A stretch of DNA of 64,000 nt. It comes from a virus. The position numbers and the translations under genes were made by a program. Positions 39,749-48,116 of the stretch are shown in pieces. The notes beneath the pieces are model-generated. The model ran no database searches and was not told the DNA's origin. It saw only the letters and a program-made list of their open reading frames with translations. The first letter of the stretch is position 1. Each line of letters starts with the position of its first letter. Location of the stretch: positions 1 through 64,000 of IMG/VR virus record IMGVR_UViG_3300023294_000015. One strand, 5' to 3'.

Positions 39749-40506
39749 CTTATATCTTCTGTTATATAACTCATTCTGAAAGTTTCTCTTTCATCATCAA
39801 TAGTACTTCTAAGCTCTGCATCTCTATGTATTGTTTCTCCTATCTTCTTTTCAAGATAAGCTTTATACACTAGACTTTTAGATAATTGTAATCTTAATTG
39901 ATGGTCTGGTTGACCTAAGTAACCATGAAATTTATATATTGAATGTTTAGCTTCTTCAGATAACTTAGAAAATTTACTTAATGTAAGCATTGTGTAATCT
40001 CTTACAAAATCATCATCTAACTTCATAGTAAATAATGTAAAAGTATTAGTTAATTGTTCTTCTTTTACACATCTAGTAGAGGTTCTAAATTTATCAATTA
40101 ATCTGGTATATCTAATATCAATCTTTAATGGTTTTTTTATTAACATCCATATAATACCTTCTTGATTACCATGTTCTTCATGATATAAAAAAGCATTCAT
40201 AAAGAAATCCGAATAACACATTTCTAATTCATTACTACCAAACAAAGGCACTAACATCATTGATGTATCAGTACGTTCCATACAAGTAGATTTATAGTTA
40301 TTTGGTCCCACACGTTTAATCATATTAATACGATGCCATCCTAAATCTTCTGTGTATAAATCATCACCTTTCCATAATAATCTTTTATCATTATGTAAAA
40401 TACCTTTTAACAGTCCTTCTTTTTCAGTACAATTAACTTCTGTAATACCTTTATAATTAAGCAAATTAATATCAATTGTACGTCCTGTTTTTCCTACGAT
40501 TTTCAT
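39745..40506 (-). CDS. Hypothetical protein
   Basis: 253 aa, beta-rich first half and helical second half, no signal peptide or catalytic motif that I can name. Four-base overlaps with both neighbours (nuclease-like gene and 119-aa gene) place it in the replication and recombination operon. Confidence 0.65.
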   Translation of the reverse strand: MKIVGKTGRTIDINLLNYKGITEVNCTEKEGLLKGILHNDKRLLWKGDDLYTEDLGWHRINMIKRVGPNNYKSTCMERTDTSMMLVPLFGSNELEMCYSDFFMNAFLYHEEHGNQEGIIWMLIKKPLKIDIRYTRLIDKFRTSTRCVKEEQLTNTFTLFTMKLDDDFVRDYTMLTLSKFSKLSEEAKHSIYKFHGYLGQPDHQLRLQLSKSLVYKAYLEKKIGETIHRDAELRSTIDDERETFRMSYITEDIR

Positions 40507-41567
40507 TCTAATTGATTTACTTCATTGTAAGCTTTACTAAATATATCAGAAATAATAAAACCCTTAGTTGCATAAACAAGTCTACTGTATTCCCATTTGT
40601 CAGTTTCTTGATGCCACTTGAGTTGTTCTATTAAATTTAATATGCCAGAATGATACTTGCCAAATTTATCAGTACCACCATAAATAGCAGCATTCAAATC
40701 AGTATCACTAGCTATCATTTCAATAGGAGCAAAAGTAACACTCTTCTCCGCAAATATAAAGCTAAAATTAGAAACTGTATAATCAGGGTAATTATTATCC
40801 CTCCAATTAGACACACCAAGATGATACATACCAGCTTGATAAATATAATCATATTTAATAATCGTTGGTTGTACGTCATGATTTTTTACTGATGTTGTTT
40901 TAAGGTCGATAGGTTTAATTGTTTTGGTTTCATGATTAATATATACAATATCTAACATTACTTTACAATCATCCCAGAGTACTACTAATTGATAAATTAC
41001 TTCTTCATGCTCACTAATTTTATAACGCATTTGGTCTTTAACCAAATCATTTACAAAATACTTACCGAAATTAGGATCACTACGTAATATACGTTGCATC
41101 AATACTAACTTATCATGTTCTTCTCTTTCTAATACAATTTTACCAATAGATTTACCATATTCATCTAAGTATCTTTCACCTACTGAATCTGTAAATTCTT
41201 CAATAAATGTATCTTTTTTAGGATTTTTAATGCCAGCTTCATCATAAGCAAAGCTATACAAATCAGAATAACTAATTTGATCTATTACAATACCTTGTAT
41301 ATTATCAATACATACATTTATAAATTTACCTAAATTAGTAGCACCATTAGTATGTGGGTTAGTTAATTGCATTATATGAAATCTTTCATCTACAATCTCT
41401 TGAGAATCAAACATCATACAATCAAATGCATCACCTAATCGTAATGCATCACTTTCTTCATTCATACCAAATTCAATCATTTTTTTTGCTAACAACGGAT
41501 GCTTACGTAGCTCCATAAGGAGACTACGCGATATAGCACTTGTTGCAAAATATTCTTTTCTATTCAT
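40503..41567 (-). CDS. PD-(D/E)XK exonuclease-like (RecE/Cas4-type)
   Basis: 354 aa. A Ser-Ala-Ile-Ser-Arg-Ser-Leu-Leu-Met-Glu-Leu helix, a Leu-Arg-Leu-Gly-Asp-Ala-Phe-Asp segment near residue 43, then Met-Leu-Asp-Ile-Val and Pro-Ile-Asp-Leu-Lys-Thr-Thr near 205-222 give the His-poor phage version of the Asp...Asp-x-Lys nuclease core. Such enzymes degrade one DNA strand for recombination. The neighbours fit DNA processing. Confidence 0.7.
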   Translation of the reverse strand: MNRKEYFATSAISRSLLMELRKHPLLAKKMIEFGMNEESDALRLGDAFDCMMFDSQEIVDERFHIMQLTNPHTNGATNLGKFINVCIDNIQGIVIDQISYSDLYSFAYDEAGIKNPKKDTFIEEFTDSVGERYLDEYGKSIGKIVLEREEHDKLVLMQRILRSDPNFGKYFVNDLVKDQMRYKISEHEEVIYQLVVLWDDCKVMLDIVYINHETKTIKPIDLKTTSVKNHDVQPTIIKYDYIYQAGMYHLGVSNWRDNNYPDYTVSNFSFIFAEKSVTFAPIEMIASDTDLNAAIYGGTDKFGKYHSGILNLIEQLKWHQETDKWEYSRLVYATKGFIISDIFSKAYNEVNQLE

Positions 41568-41742
41568 TTTTTATTTCTTTTAATTCAAGTTGGTATTTCT
41601 TACCATCTTTAGTTTCAATAATACCATCATTACTAATAGTTTTTACAGTTTTATAAACATCTCTAAAAGGAATATTTAAACTTTTAGTAATTGCCCTACC
41701 ATAATGGGAGCTTGCTGTTGAGTTAAATCTCCAAGAGTTCAT
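41560..41742 (-). CDS. Small hypothetical protein
   Basis: 60 aa, basic, with a short central segment that could be a winged-helix fragment (Ile-Pro-Phe-Arg-Asp-Val-Tyr-Lys-Thr-Val). Eight-base overlap with the nuclease gene. No family recognised. Confidence 0.5.
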   Translation of the reverse strand: MNSWRFNSTASSHYGRAITKSLNIPFRDVYKTVKTISNDGIIETKDGKKYQLELKEIKNE

Positions 41743-42105
41743 TTATTTATTATTTTCATTATGCCACTGTATAAAATTTATTATTGCTTTGTATACAGGA
41801 GTAAAATCTTTTTCAAATTGATAATTAAAATTATAATCGTATCCTTGACCAAAATTATGTATACAACAATTTTTATTAGATATTAACTGTACAGCAACGT
41901 CTAATCTTTTTATTTTATCAACAACCTCCATTAACCAATTCCAATCAGTGTCAAATTTTAAATTATATTTAAAATTTAACTGGTTATTTAATGCCCAAAA
42001 ATCTTCAGAAACCCATACAGTAACATTATTTAATTGTGGGTGCTTAGATAATGTAGCACCCATAAATTTAGCAATTAACATATTGTTTTCATAATTACTC
42101 ATCAC
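41743..42105 (-). CDS. Small phage protein, paralogue of 39389-39748
   Basis: 120 aa. Shares Asn-Asn-x-Leu-Ile-Ala at the N-terminus, a Trp-Asn-Trp-Leu-Met-Glu-Val-Val core and an Asn-Phe-Ile-Gln-Trp-His end with the 119-aa protein. It is the last gene read through from the ubiquitin-like cassette (4-base overlap). Confidence 0.65.
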   Translation of the reverse strand: MMSNYENNMLIAKFMGATLSKHPQLNNVTVWVSEDFWALNNQLNFKYNLKFDTDWNWLMEVVDKIKRLDVAVQLISNKNCCIHNFGQGYDYNFNYQFEKDFTPVYKAIINFIQWHNENNK

Positions 42106-42581
42106 ACTAATTTTAAATTATTAATCTCTAACTGTTTTTTAACATACAATTGTTCTTCAATCATATCACCTATTACTGTAGGCATTATATTTTGTAGATA
42201 ATTCTGTTCTTGAAAACCTAAAGATACATTTTTTAACTGGTAAGTTATTTTTTTAGTATCTTTAGTTTTAATATCTATTGTGTAATCTCCATTAATAACA
42301 GCTTCATCATGTAATTTTTTATAATGCTCTACAACATCAATATAAATCATTGTGTAAGTTACTAAAGGAGAAATGTATGTCCCCTTTAAATATCTAATTT
42401 TTTTGCATATTACACCTGATTGTGCTCTAACACCATTTCTATAATTTTTCATAATATTAGTACCAGATAAAGCCATATACAAAGGAACCATAGTTTGATG
42501 TTCTATAATAGGTAATTTAATAAAACAATCATGTTCTTTTAAGTATTCTTTTTCAGAATTACTTACTACTTTAAATCTCAT
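42102..42581 (-). CDS. Unknown protein coupled to the E1-like gene
   Basis: 159 aa, no cysteine motif or known fold recognisable; mixed beta/helix with a C-terminal charged helix. ATG overlaps the E1-like stop by 4 bases, so it is probably translationally coupled and belongs to the ubiquitin-like conjugation cassette. It could be an adaptor or substrate. Confidence 0.6.
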   Translation of the reverse strand: MRFKVVSNSEKEYLKEHDCFIKLPIIEHQTMVPLYMALSGTNIMKNYRNGVRAQSGVICKKIRYLKGTYISPLVTYTMIYIDVVEHYKKLHDEAVINGDYTIDIKTKDTKKITYQLKNVSLGFQEQNYLQNIMPTVIGDMIEEQLYVKKQLEINNLKLV

Positions 42582-43258
42582 TCTTCTATAGTTATAAGAT
42601 TAATTTCCATATCTTCTCTGAATTTAAAAGGTATAGTTCTCATGGGTAATCCCATTTTAATATTAGCTAAATGATTAGTAAACATTACTGTCATTCTAGC
42701 ACCTATTAAAGCACCTGTGTGAGATGTATTTTTTAAAGAACATATCTGTGGTGGAATTTCAGAATCATCAAAGAGAGTTTCTCTATAGCGGTCTTCATTA
42801 CCTTTAGTTACAGTATATACTTCATAATTCTCAATAGTCATACGACCATCAATAAATAACTCCCTATCTTCACGTTTGAACCATTGTTCAAACATAGCTT
42901 TACGTGCTATCATATTATCAAAGCATGAAAAGCATACAGTACTTACATACGTACCTTCTACAAGCTTTTGATTTACTGGGAATAGCTTATCATCATCAGC
43001 TTCTGTATAAGCCTTTATAAGGTCTATAACAGCTTCTGTTTTATTTTTACCTATTGCACTTTTAGGAAATAATTGACCTGAAAGATTTATTATTTCTACT
43101 ATATCATCATCATACATAATTAATGTATGGTCACCTGCTCTGGCAATATCTAATGAAAGATGAGTACCGATAGTCCCTAGACCACCGATACTTACCTCTC
43201 TTAGTTCACCAAACCAATCAACACTTGAATAACGTGCTCTTGATTCTTTAATTTTCAT
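42578..43258 (-). CDS. ThiF/E1-like ubiquitin-activating enzyme
   Basis: 226 aa. Gly25-Gly-Leu-Gly-Thr-Ile-Gly31 begins a nucleotide-binding Rossmann fold; Asp50-Asp-Asp-x2-x-x2-Asn-Leu and Gln62 follow, then Lys71/73 and Ser-Cys-Phe-Asp-Asn near 111-115. Cys173 (in Ile-Cys-Ser-Leu) is the best candidate for the thioester cysteine. E1 enzymes adenylate the C-terminus of a ubiquitin-like protein. The arginine normally before Gln62 is Gly here. It follows the JAB gene after 2 bases. No thiamine or molybdopterin genes are nearby, which favours protein conjugation. Confidence 0.85.
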   Translation of the reverse strand: MKIKESRARYSSVDWFGELREVSIGGLGTIGTHLSLDIARAGDHTLIMYDDDIVEIINLSGQLFPKSAIGKNKTEAVIDLIKAYTEADDDKLFPVNQKLVEGTYVSTVCFSCFDNMIARKAMFEQWFKREDRELFIDGRMTIENYEVYTVTKGNEDRYRETLFDDSEIPPQICSLKNTSHTGALIGARMTVMFTNHLANIKMGLPMRTIPFKFREDMEINLITIEE

Positions 43259-43260
43259 AA

Positions 43261-44409
43261 TTATTCCATTATTATTTCACCATTAATTTCATAAGCTACT
43301 AAATCTTCTGCACAGTTTTCAAATACTTCTACTAAATGCTCTACTTCAGATTTCCATTTTGGAACACCTAAGTAAGTTTTAAGAATACTTTTACATTTGT
43401 TAATACCTTCAGACATACAATCTTCACCAAACTCATCATATGAATTAGTGATAAGATATTGTCCAATGTCATCTAAACGAGTATCAAAATCATCAGGACT
43501 TAATTTAGTAAGTTCCATTAGTATTTGACCAATTTCTTTAGTTGGTTTATCACTACATGACAAAGCCATTTTAAGAAATGTGGCGTACTCTCTATTAAGT
43601 TTTTTATCGTTATTAGCAAGCTTTAAAGCTATTTGTTTACCGTAACCATATCCATATTCATTCCAATCTCTGTATGCTGTAATACCTGCTCTACCATAAG
43701 ATAATTGTTTAGCTGCTGCTTTAGCCTCATTAGCTACAACTTCTGCTTTAAGTTCATCAATACGAGTTTGCATTACATCATCATTCCATATAATGTTTTC
43801 TTCAATTTTAACATCAAGGTCAAACATAATCATAACTTTTTCTGCTGGAAATTCCATAGTATGCTCCGTACCAGTTTCATTGTAAACTGCTTTATTAGCG
43901 GGAATGTCTACAAGTTTAACTACTTTACATGAATTTACTTTTGCAAAGTTTACAATTAAAGATAAATAATATGAATCTCCATCATACTTATCTACATTAT
44001 TATGTAATTCTTGTAAATCAGTTCCAGAAAAGAAAGTTTTCATATCATGATGAGTATGGCAAAATCCTGTTCTACTCATAAAGTAAGAAGGTATTCTCTG
44101 GTCCATTTTACTTAATTCAGAAGCATGATTATCACTTTCTGTATAAGTTTCTGAACCAATACCCATAGGGTAAATATCAGCAATTTTAACTATAAAATTA
44201 GCTGGATCATTAATACTACCAGATACTTTATCATAAGTAATAAAAGCACACCATTCTGTACTTCCGATTTGCTCATGAAGCATGTTAATACGCTTTTGTA
44301 CATAATCAGTAATTATTACTGTACCCCTACCTTTAAGTTCAATTACTGGGTATTTAATTACTGGTGTTGGTTTTGTTGTTACTGGACTTTTTGTTATTGT
44401 TTTATTCAT
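43261..44409 (-). CDS. JAB/JAMM metalloprotease (deubiquitinase-like)
   Basis: 382 aa. Glu52 and His118-x-His120-x7-Ser128-x2-Asp131 form an exact JAMM zinc-protease signature. JAB proteins trim ubiquitin-like precursors or remove them from targets. Residues 200-382 form a separate Ala-rich and helical domain of unknown role, absent from minimal JAB proteins. Located between the E2-like and E1-like genes, with gaps of 7 and 2 bases, as in PRTRC-type cassettes. Confidence 0.9.
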   Translation of the reverse strand: MNKTITKSPVTTKPTPVIKYPVIELKGRGTVIITDYVQKRINMLHEQIGSTEWCAFITYDKVSGSINDPANFIVKIADIYPMGIGSETYTESDNHASELSKMDQRIPSYFMSRTGFCHTHHDMKTFFSGTDLQELHNNVDKYDGDSYYLSLIVNFAKVNSCKVVKLVDIPANKAVYNETGTEHTMEFPAEKVMIMFDLDVKIEENIIWNDDVMQTRIDELKAEVVANEAKAAAKQLSYGRAGITAYRDWNEYGYGYGKQIALKLANNDKKLNREYATFLKMALSCSDKPTKEIGQILMELTKLSPDDFDTRLDDIGQYLITNSYDEFGEDCMSEGINKCKSILKTYLGVPKWKSEVEHLVEVFENCAEDLVAYEINGEIIME

Positions 44410-44416
44410 AATTTGT

Positions 44417-45505
44417 TTAATTTACAATTTCGTATTCTTCTTCAAATTTATATACAGATAGTAAATCATTTATATGGTTTGTTAATGTATATACTATGTT
44501 ATTATCTACATGTTTAAATATAGTAGAAATATATTGTTCATACTTATTAACATCTGTAGGTTTACAATTTACAACTACATATTTATCATTAAAATAAACT
44601 TCTGATATTTTTGATGATGATTGTAGTTTTGAATAATATTCTAATTTACTGGGGTCGTATTTTTTACTGTCTCTATTAAAATCATTTTTTTGTACTATTA
44701 CTTTATTACATACATTAACTAAAGAATCATGTTCGATTTTTATATTATTATTTGTATCTAACCAAGTTTTAATACCCGACTGTCTTAAAATGTTAAGAAT
44801 TATAGGCTCATAACCTATTATATTACTGGTTGAGTTTATACCTAATGAGTTACCATAAATATTAAACATATAACAATAAGGTATTCCTTCAATACTTTCC
44901 CACCTAATAAAACTATCAATTATTAAAAATAAATCAGTAAAATCAATGTTTTTTAAAAATTTGTAAGTATCTGTAATATGAGCTAGTTCAGAAGAACCTA
45001 AACACATATCTTGAAATTTACAATGGGTATTTGCTATATAAATCATATCTTCTATAACACTACTTTCATTTGGTATACAATGACTAAACAAATAACCTTC
45101 TTTTAATTCAAAAGCAGTGTAATTATCTCTAAACATTTTAAAATGTTTAAGATAATATTTATTATCAATTTTATGATAATTTAAAGTAAATTTAGTATAT
45201 ACACCTTTAATAAAATGTTTTTCATCTTTACTATTAAAAACCTCCACATCTCCATAATAAGTAAGTACGTGATACTGACCAGTTAATGTAAATTGAATAT
45301 CAATATTATCTACATTTTCATACGCAAAATGATACTCATTAAATACTTTGTTAAGTACTTTGTATAACTCTTTATATTTACCAGTTTGACTGTATACTTT
45401 TTTAGTAGGTATTACATCAGATTTAGCATCTTTAGTAAAATAACCTGTATTACTTTTAAATGAGAAGTATAACTCATTTTCTTCAATGTTAAGTTTAAAT
45501 ATCAT
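44417..45505 (-). CDS. E2-like ubiquitin-conjugating protein (PRTRC B-like)
   Basis: 362 aa from ATG 45505; an ATG at 45574 is in frame but lies upstream of a terminator hairpin and is rejected. Residues 158-170 read Ala-Asn-Thr-His-Cys-Lys-Phe-Gln-Asp-Met-Cys-Leu-Gly; the Cys168-Leu-Gly with upstream Asn resembles the catalytic cysteine region of E2 folds and of PRTRC protein B. Phe-x-Asp-Ser-Phe-Ile near 195 continues the pattern. The flanking domains are unknown. The E2 call rests mainly on this motif and on the Ubl-JAB-E1 neighbours. Confidence 0.55.
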   Translation of the reverse strand: MIFKLNIEENELYFSFKSNTGYFTKDAKSDVIPTKKVYSQTGKYKELYKVLNKVFNEYHFAYENVDNIDIQFTLTGQYHVLTYYGDVEVFNSKDEKHFIKGVYTKFTLNYHKIDNKYYLKHFKMFRDNYTAFELKEGYLFSHCIPNESSVIEDMIYIANTHCKFQDMCLGSSELAHITDTYKFLKNIDFTDLFLIIDSFIRWESIEGIPYCYMFNIYGNSLGINSTSNIIGYEPIILNILRQSGIKTWLDTNNNIKIEHDSLVNVCNKVIVQKNDFNRDSKKYDPSKLEYYSKLQSSSKISEVYFNDKYVVVNCKPTDVNKYEQYISTIFKHVDNNIVYTLTNHINDLLSVYKFEEEYEIVN

Positions 45506-45532
45506 ATGATGTTTAGTTATGAAGAAATATAA

Positions 45533-45563
45533 AGAGAAGTGTAACTTTATGTCACACCTCTCT
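45533..45563 (-). terminator. Intrinsic terminator after the ubiquitin-like gene
   Basis: A 10-bp stem (45533-45542 with 45554-45563, one G-T wobble) with an 11-nt loop, followed on the - strand by a U-rich run. It lies in the 72-base gap between the ubiquitin-like gene and the E2-like gene and should reduce read-through. Confidence 0.75.
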
Positions 45564-45577
45564 CTATTCCTCAATTA

Positions 45578-46123
45578 TTATTTACCGCAAAGAGTTTTTG
45601 TCTTTACAACAAGAGCATCAAACTCAGCATTCAATTGTGTAAGACTTACACCACCAATTACAGCAAGTGATTGATTACTCAAAGCATCTACCAATACGTC
45701 TAATGCTGCATAAACTCCATCAAGAGCATCTCCTAATGTAGACACTTCATCGTCTGATTTTTCTTGAAAGCTATTTACAAGCTCTGCAAGTACATCAGCA
45801 CTTTGAGAATTGTATTTTGCAAAATGTGCAGCACCTTCATCAGAAGTATGATACTGTTCTTTTGCATAAGCTAAGTTTGCTGCATACTCAGAAGCACCAG
45901 CATTCATTTTAGCAGGTGTTACAAAGATATAAACATCATCTGCATCGTTAGGAATAAGTGCATCCCCATCTACGAGGTCTGTCTGTGTACCACGGATTAC
46001 TACTCTACATCCTGCATAATTTACAGTAGGTGTAGCTGCTTTTAAATCATCAAAAGTTCTACCAGTCCAGCTTTCGAGTGTTACAGGTGCTCCTCCATTT
46101 GCTTTAATATGTACGTTACTCAT
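45578..46123 (-). CDS. Ubiquitin-like beta-grasp protein with C-terminal helical extension
   Basis: 181 aa. Residues 1-75 show the beta-beta-helix-beta-beta order of ubiquitin folds: Val-His-Ile-Lys, Val-Thr-Leu, helix Thr-Phe-Asp-Asp-Leu-Lys, Arg-Val-Val-Ile-Arg, and Asp-Val-Tyr-Ile-Phe-Val-Thr-Pro, then Asn-Ala-Gly near 73-75. Residues 78-181 are an Ala-rich helical tail. The JAB enzyme could cleave after the Ala-Gly to expose a conjugatable end; that is inferred. Ala-rich composition and a following terminator suggest strong expression. Confidence 0.6.
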   Translation of the reverse strand: MSNVHIKANGGAPVTLESWTGRTFDDLKAATPTVNYAGCRVVIRGTQTDLVDGDALIPNDADDVYIFVTPAKMNAGASEYAANLAYAKEQYHTSDEGAAHFAKYNSQSADVLAELVNSFQEKSDDEVSTLGDALDGVYAALDVLVDALSNQSLAVIGGVSLTQLNAEFDALVVKTKTLCGK

Positions 46124-46148
46124 TTGTTTTTATATTTAATTGTTATTG

Positions 46149-46406
46149 TTATTTGTCAAGAAAACTTGTGTATTCTTGCATAAAATTATTGTATCCATCT
46201 TGTATATCAGAAAAGAAATCTACTTCTTCTTCCAATACACTAAGGTTCATTGCTCCTCCCAAAATATTGGATTCACCCATATCATACAGAGCTTCAATTT
46301 CTAATCTTATTTGTTTTACATTTGACGTTTCGAGTCTTTCTCGTGTCAATGATAAAACTTTCTCAAGACTATCGAGTGTTTCCTCTGATAAATCATTACC
46401 AAACAT
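46149..46406 (-). CDS. Hypothetical acidic helical protein
   Basis: 85 aa, very acidic, predicted helical with Leu repeats compatible with coiled coil. Immediately upstream of the ubiquitin-like gene by 25 bases, so it may belong to that cassette, for example as a target or adaptor. No family recognised. Confidence 0.6.
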   Translation of the reverse strand: MFGNDLSEETLDSLEKVLSLTRERLETSNVKQIRLEIEALYDMGESNILGGAMNLSVLEEEVDFFSDIQDGYNNFMQEYTSFLDK

Positions 46407-46780
46407 TATAGTTTTGTTATTTGTACGTTTTCAAATTTATCTATATAAGAATCATGATTAACAAGAAAGTCAATTTTATTTGCCCATCTCTTATTCATTC
46501 TATCAGCGATAATCCATTTACCATCATATACATTAGTACCTTCTATCAAAACAGAATCTCCACCTTTAAAGTGTAATTCTAAATCTCGACTTACTGCTAT
46601 ATATTTATGTGCTAATGCATCATCAGAGTTAATTTTATACCCAAACGCGGTAGTGAGGTAATCCTCATTACATTGTGCAGGTGTTGCCTGATATACCGTT
46701 GCTGTTACAGTCACAGGTTTAGACATTTTATTAACTCTATGAAATGATAAAATCATCATTACCATTACTATTTTAAACAT
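46406..46780 (-). CDS. 3D-domain (double-psi beta-barrel) protein, possible wall hydrolase
   Basis: 124 aa. Tyr-Ile-Ala-Val-Ser-Arg-Asp-Leu, Gly-Asp-Ser-Val-Leu-Ile and Trp-Ile-Ile-Ala-Asp-Arg-Met-Asn...Lys-Ile-Asp-Phe-Leu follow the 3D-domain pattern with its three aspartates, as in MltA/RlpA-like transglycosylases. The first 13 residues are hydrophobic and could be a signal; an alternative ATG at 46726 removes them. Possible role: peptidoglycan cleavage at lysis. Confidence 0.65.
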   Translation of the reverse strand: MFKIVMVMMILSFHRVNKMSKPVTVTATVYQATPAQCNEDYLTTAFGYKINSDDALAHKYIAVSRDLELHFKGGDSVLIEGTNVYDGKWIIADRMNKRWANKIDFLVNHDSYIDKFENVQITKL

Positions 46781-47136
46781 GTTTTACGTATTAGTTCTAA
46801 AAAATCTTCCAAATGCATGTGTACATATTCTCCCCGTTTCATAAATCTACCATTGTCTGCTTTTCTGGTCTGTCTGTCAAATATGACATTCATTTGACCC
46901 TCTTCGATTGGCATTTCATCTATAATTTCAGGATACTTTAGTATCTTAGAATAATTTTTACATTGTACATTCAAGAAACCTGTATAACATAAATCAACCT
47001 TTTGGTTATCTCTATTTCTACTTTCTGCTCTTGAAGTTACACATTTAGGATAAAACTCTTTAAGTAATTTCCCACAATAGAGTTCAAAATTATTACCAGC
47101 CGAACGATTGCGTGAACCACCTCTCTTTATTGTCAT
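46768..47136 (-). CDS. PD-(D/E)XK nuclease-like (resolvase-like)
   Basis: 122 aa. A Glu-containing N-terminal helix, Ser-Arg-x2-Ser-Arg-x2-Asp-x3-Val-Asp-Leu, and Val-Gln-Cys-Lys-Asn around residues 33-60 form the Asp...Gln-x-Lys core of small phage nucleases related to VRR-NUC and Holliday-junction resolvases. Expected role: cutting branched replication intermediates. It overlaps the 3D-domain gene by 13 bases and follows the primase gene. Confidence 0.7.
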   Translation of the reverse strand: MTIKRGGSRNRSAGNNFELYCGKLLKEFYPKCVTSRAESRNRDNQKVDLCYTGFLNVQCKNYSKILKYPEIIDEMPIEEGQMNVIFDRQTRKADNGRFMKRGEYVHMHLEDFLELIRKTCLK

Positions 47137-47148
47137 ATCTCTCTCCTC

Positions 47149-48093
47149 TCATCTACTTAAAGATCTAATTATTAATTCATTTGTACTCTCTTTACCATAT
47201 TTTTTACAATGGTCTGTCACATCTTTAGTATCATCATCGTTGAATATCCCACTTATTCCATACTTATCGCTGTGACGTTGTACAAAAGCTTCTCCTGAAG
47301 CATCAGGGTCACCCCATATTAGTACACGATTAAAACGACTTAATATATCTTCCATTATAGGTTCTGGTACATCAATTGATTCTGCTTGTGGTGCAAACGC
47401 TGTTATATTAAATTCATTCAGTAACATTACGTCTTTATAAGACTTTTGTATGATACATAATTCACCTTTTTCAGGTAATAAATCATACCCTTGTAATGTC
47501 ATACCTCCTGATATGAACCTCATTTCCTCTTCATGGGGTCTGTATATCTTCCATTCGTTAAGTAAATTGTATGCATAGCTTGGTGTATTACACGTCCACC
47601 ATCCATAATTACTCATATGAAATCTTGATATAGGTACAACTCGAAATTTATTTAAAGTTCCAGTAGATATTCCCCATGATTGCCACCATTGTACGTCTTC
47701 AGTATTAGCTTTCCTACGTTGTATTTTTATTTCAGGAAACGCACGTTGTTTACGTACTATATGTTTCTTAGGTATATATAGTGATGGAATGGACTGACAA
47801 TTCATATCAGCCCAAACCATCTCTAACATACTTTCAAAATCTAACATAGGAAACATTAGAAGTACAAAATTAAAAACTTCACCTTTAATACCTGTACCGT
47901 AGTCAATAAATTTTAAATTCCCGTTATTGCCGTAATATAGTCTAAATGATGGCGTTCTGTCATCACCTCTTAGAGGAGACTGAATCATCTCTCTGATACT
48001 TATATTATCGCCTATGTAACGTTTATAAATTTCTAATTCACTTACTTTAGACAGAATGATGTCCGTACTAATACATGCTCTTACGTTCATCAT
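47149..48093 (-). CDS. DNA primase, Toprim type
   Basis: 314 aa. Ser-Pro-Leu-Arg-x3-Arg-Thr-Pro-Ser-Phe near residue 39 corresponds to the DnaG zinc-domain segment with cysteines missing, and Phe-Ile-Asp-Tyr-Gly-Thr-Gly follows. A Toprim core appears late: Glu-Leu-Cys-Ile-Ile-Gln-Lys near 212 and Trp-Gly-Asp-Pro-Asp-Ala-Ser-Gly near 262. It makes RNA primers for the neighbouring polymerase and helicase. Lack of the zinc ligands is normal in some phage members. Confidence 0.8.
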   Translation of the reverse strand: MMNVRACISTDIILSKVSELEIYKRYIGDNISIREMIQSPLRGDDRTPSFRLYYGNNGNLKFIDYGTGIKGEVFNFVLLMFPMLDFESMLEMVWADMNCQSIPSLYIPKKHIVRKQRAFPEIKIQRRKANTEDVQWWQSWGISTGTLNKFRVVPISRFHMSNYGWWTCNTPSYAYNLLNEWKIYRPHEEEMRFISGGMTLQGYDLLPEKGELCIIQKSYKDVMLLNEFNITAFAPQAESIDVPEPIMEDILSRFNRVLIWGDPDASGEAFVQRHSDKYGISGIFNDDDTKDVTDHCKKYGKESTNELIIRSLSR

Positions 48094-48116
48094 TATTAAA
48101 GACTGTTTTTATTTAT

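Noticed and set aside
42578-44409. E1 and JAB genes as thiamine or molybdopterin synthesis enzymes
   Set aside because: No other cofactor-synthesis gene lies near, and the JAB and E2-like neighbours fit protein modification instead.
45503-45574. Longer start of the E2-like gene at 45574
   Set aside because: It would place the terminator hairpin inside the coding sequence and add a low-quality N-terminus; ATG 45505 follows the hairpin.
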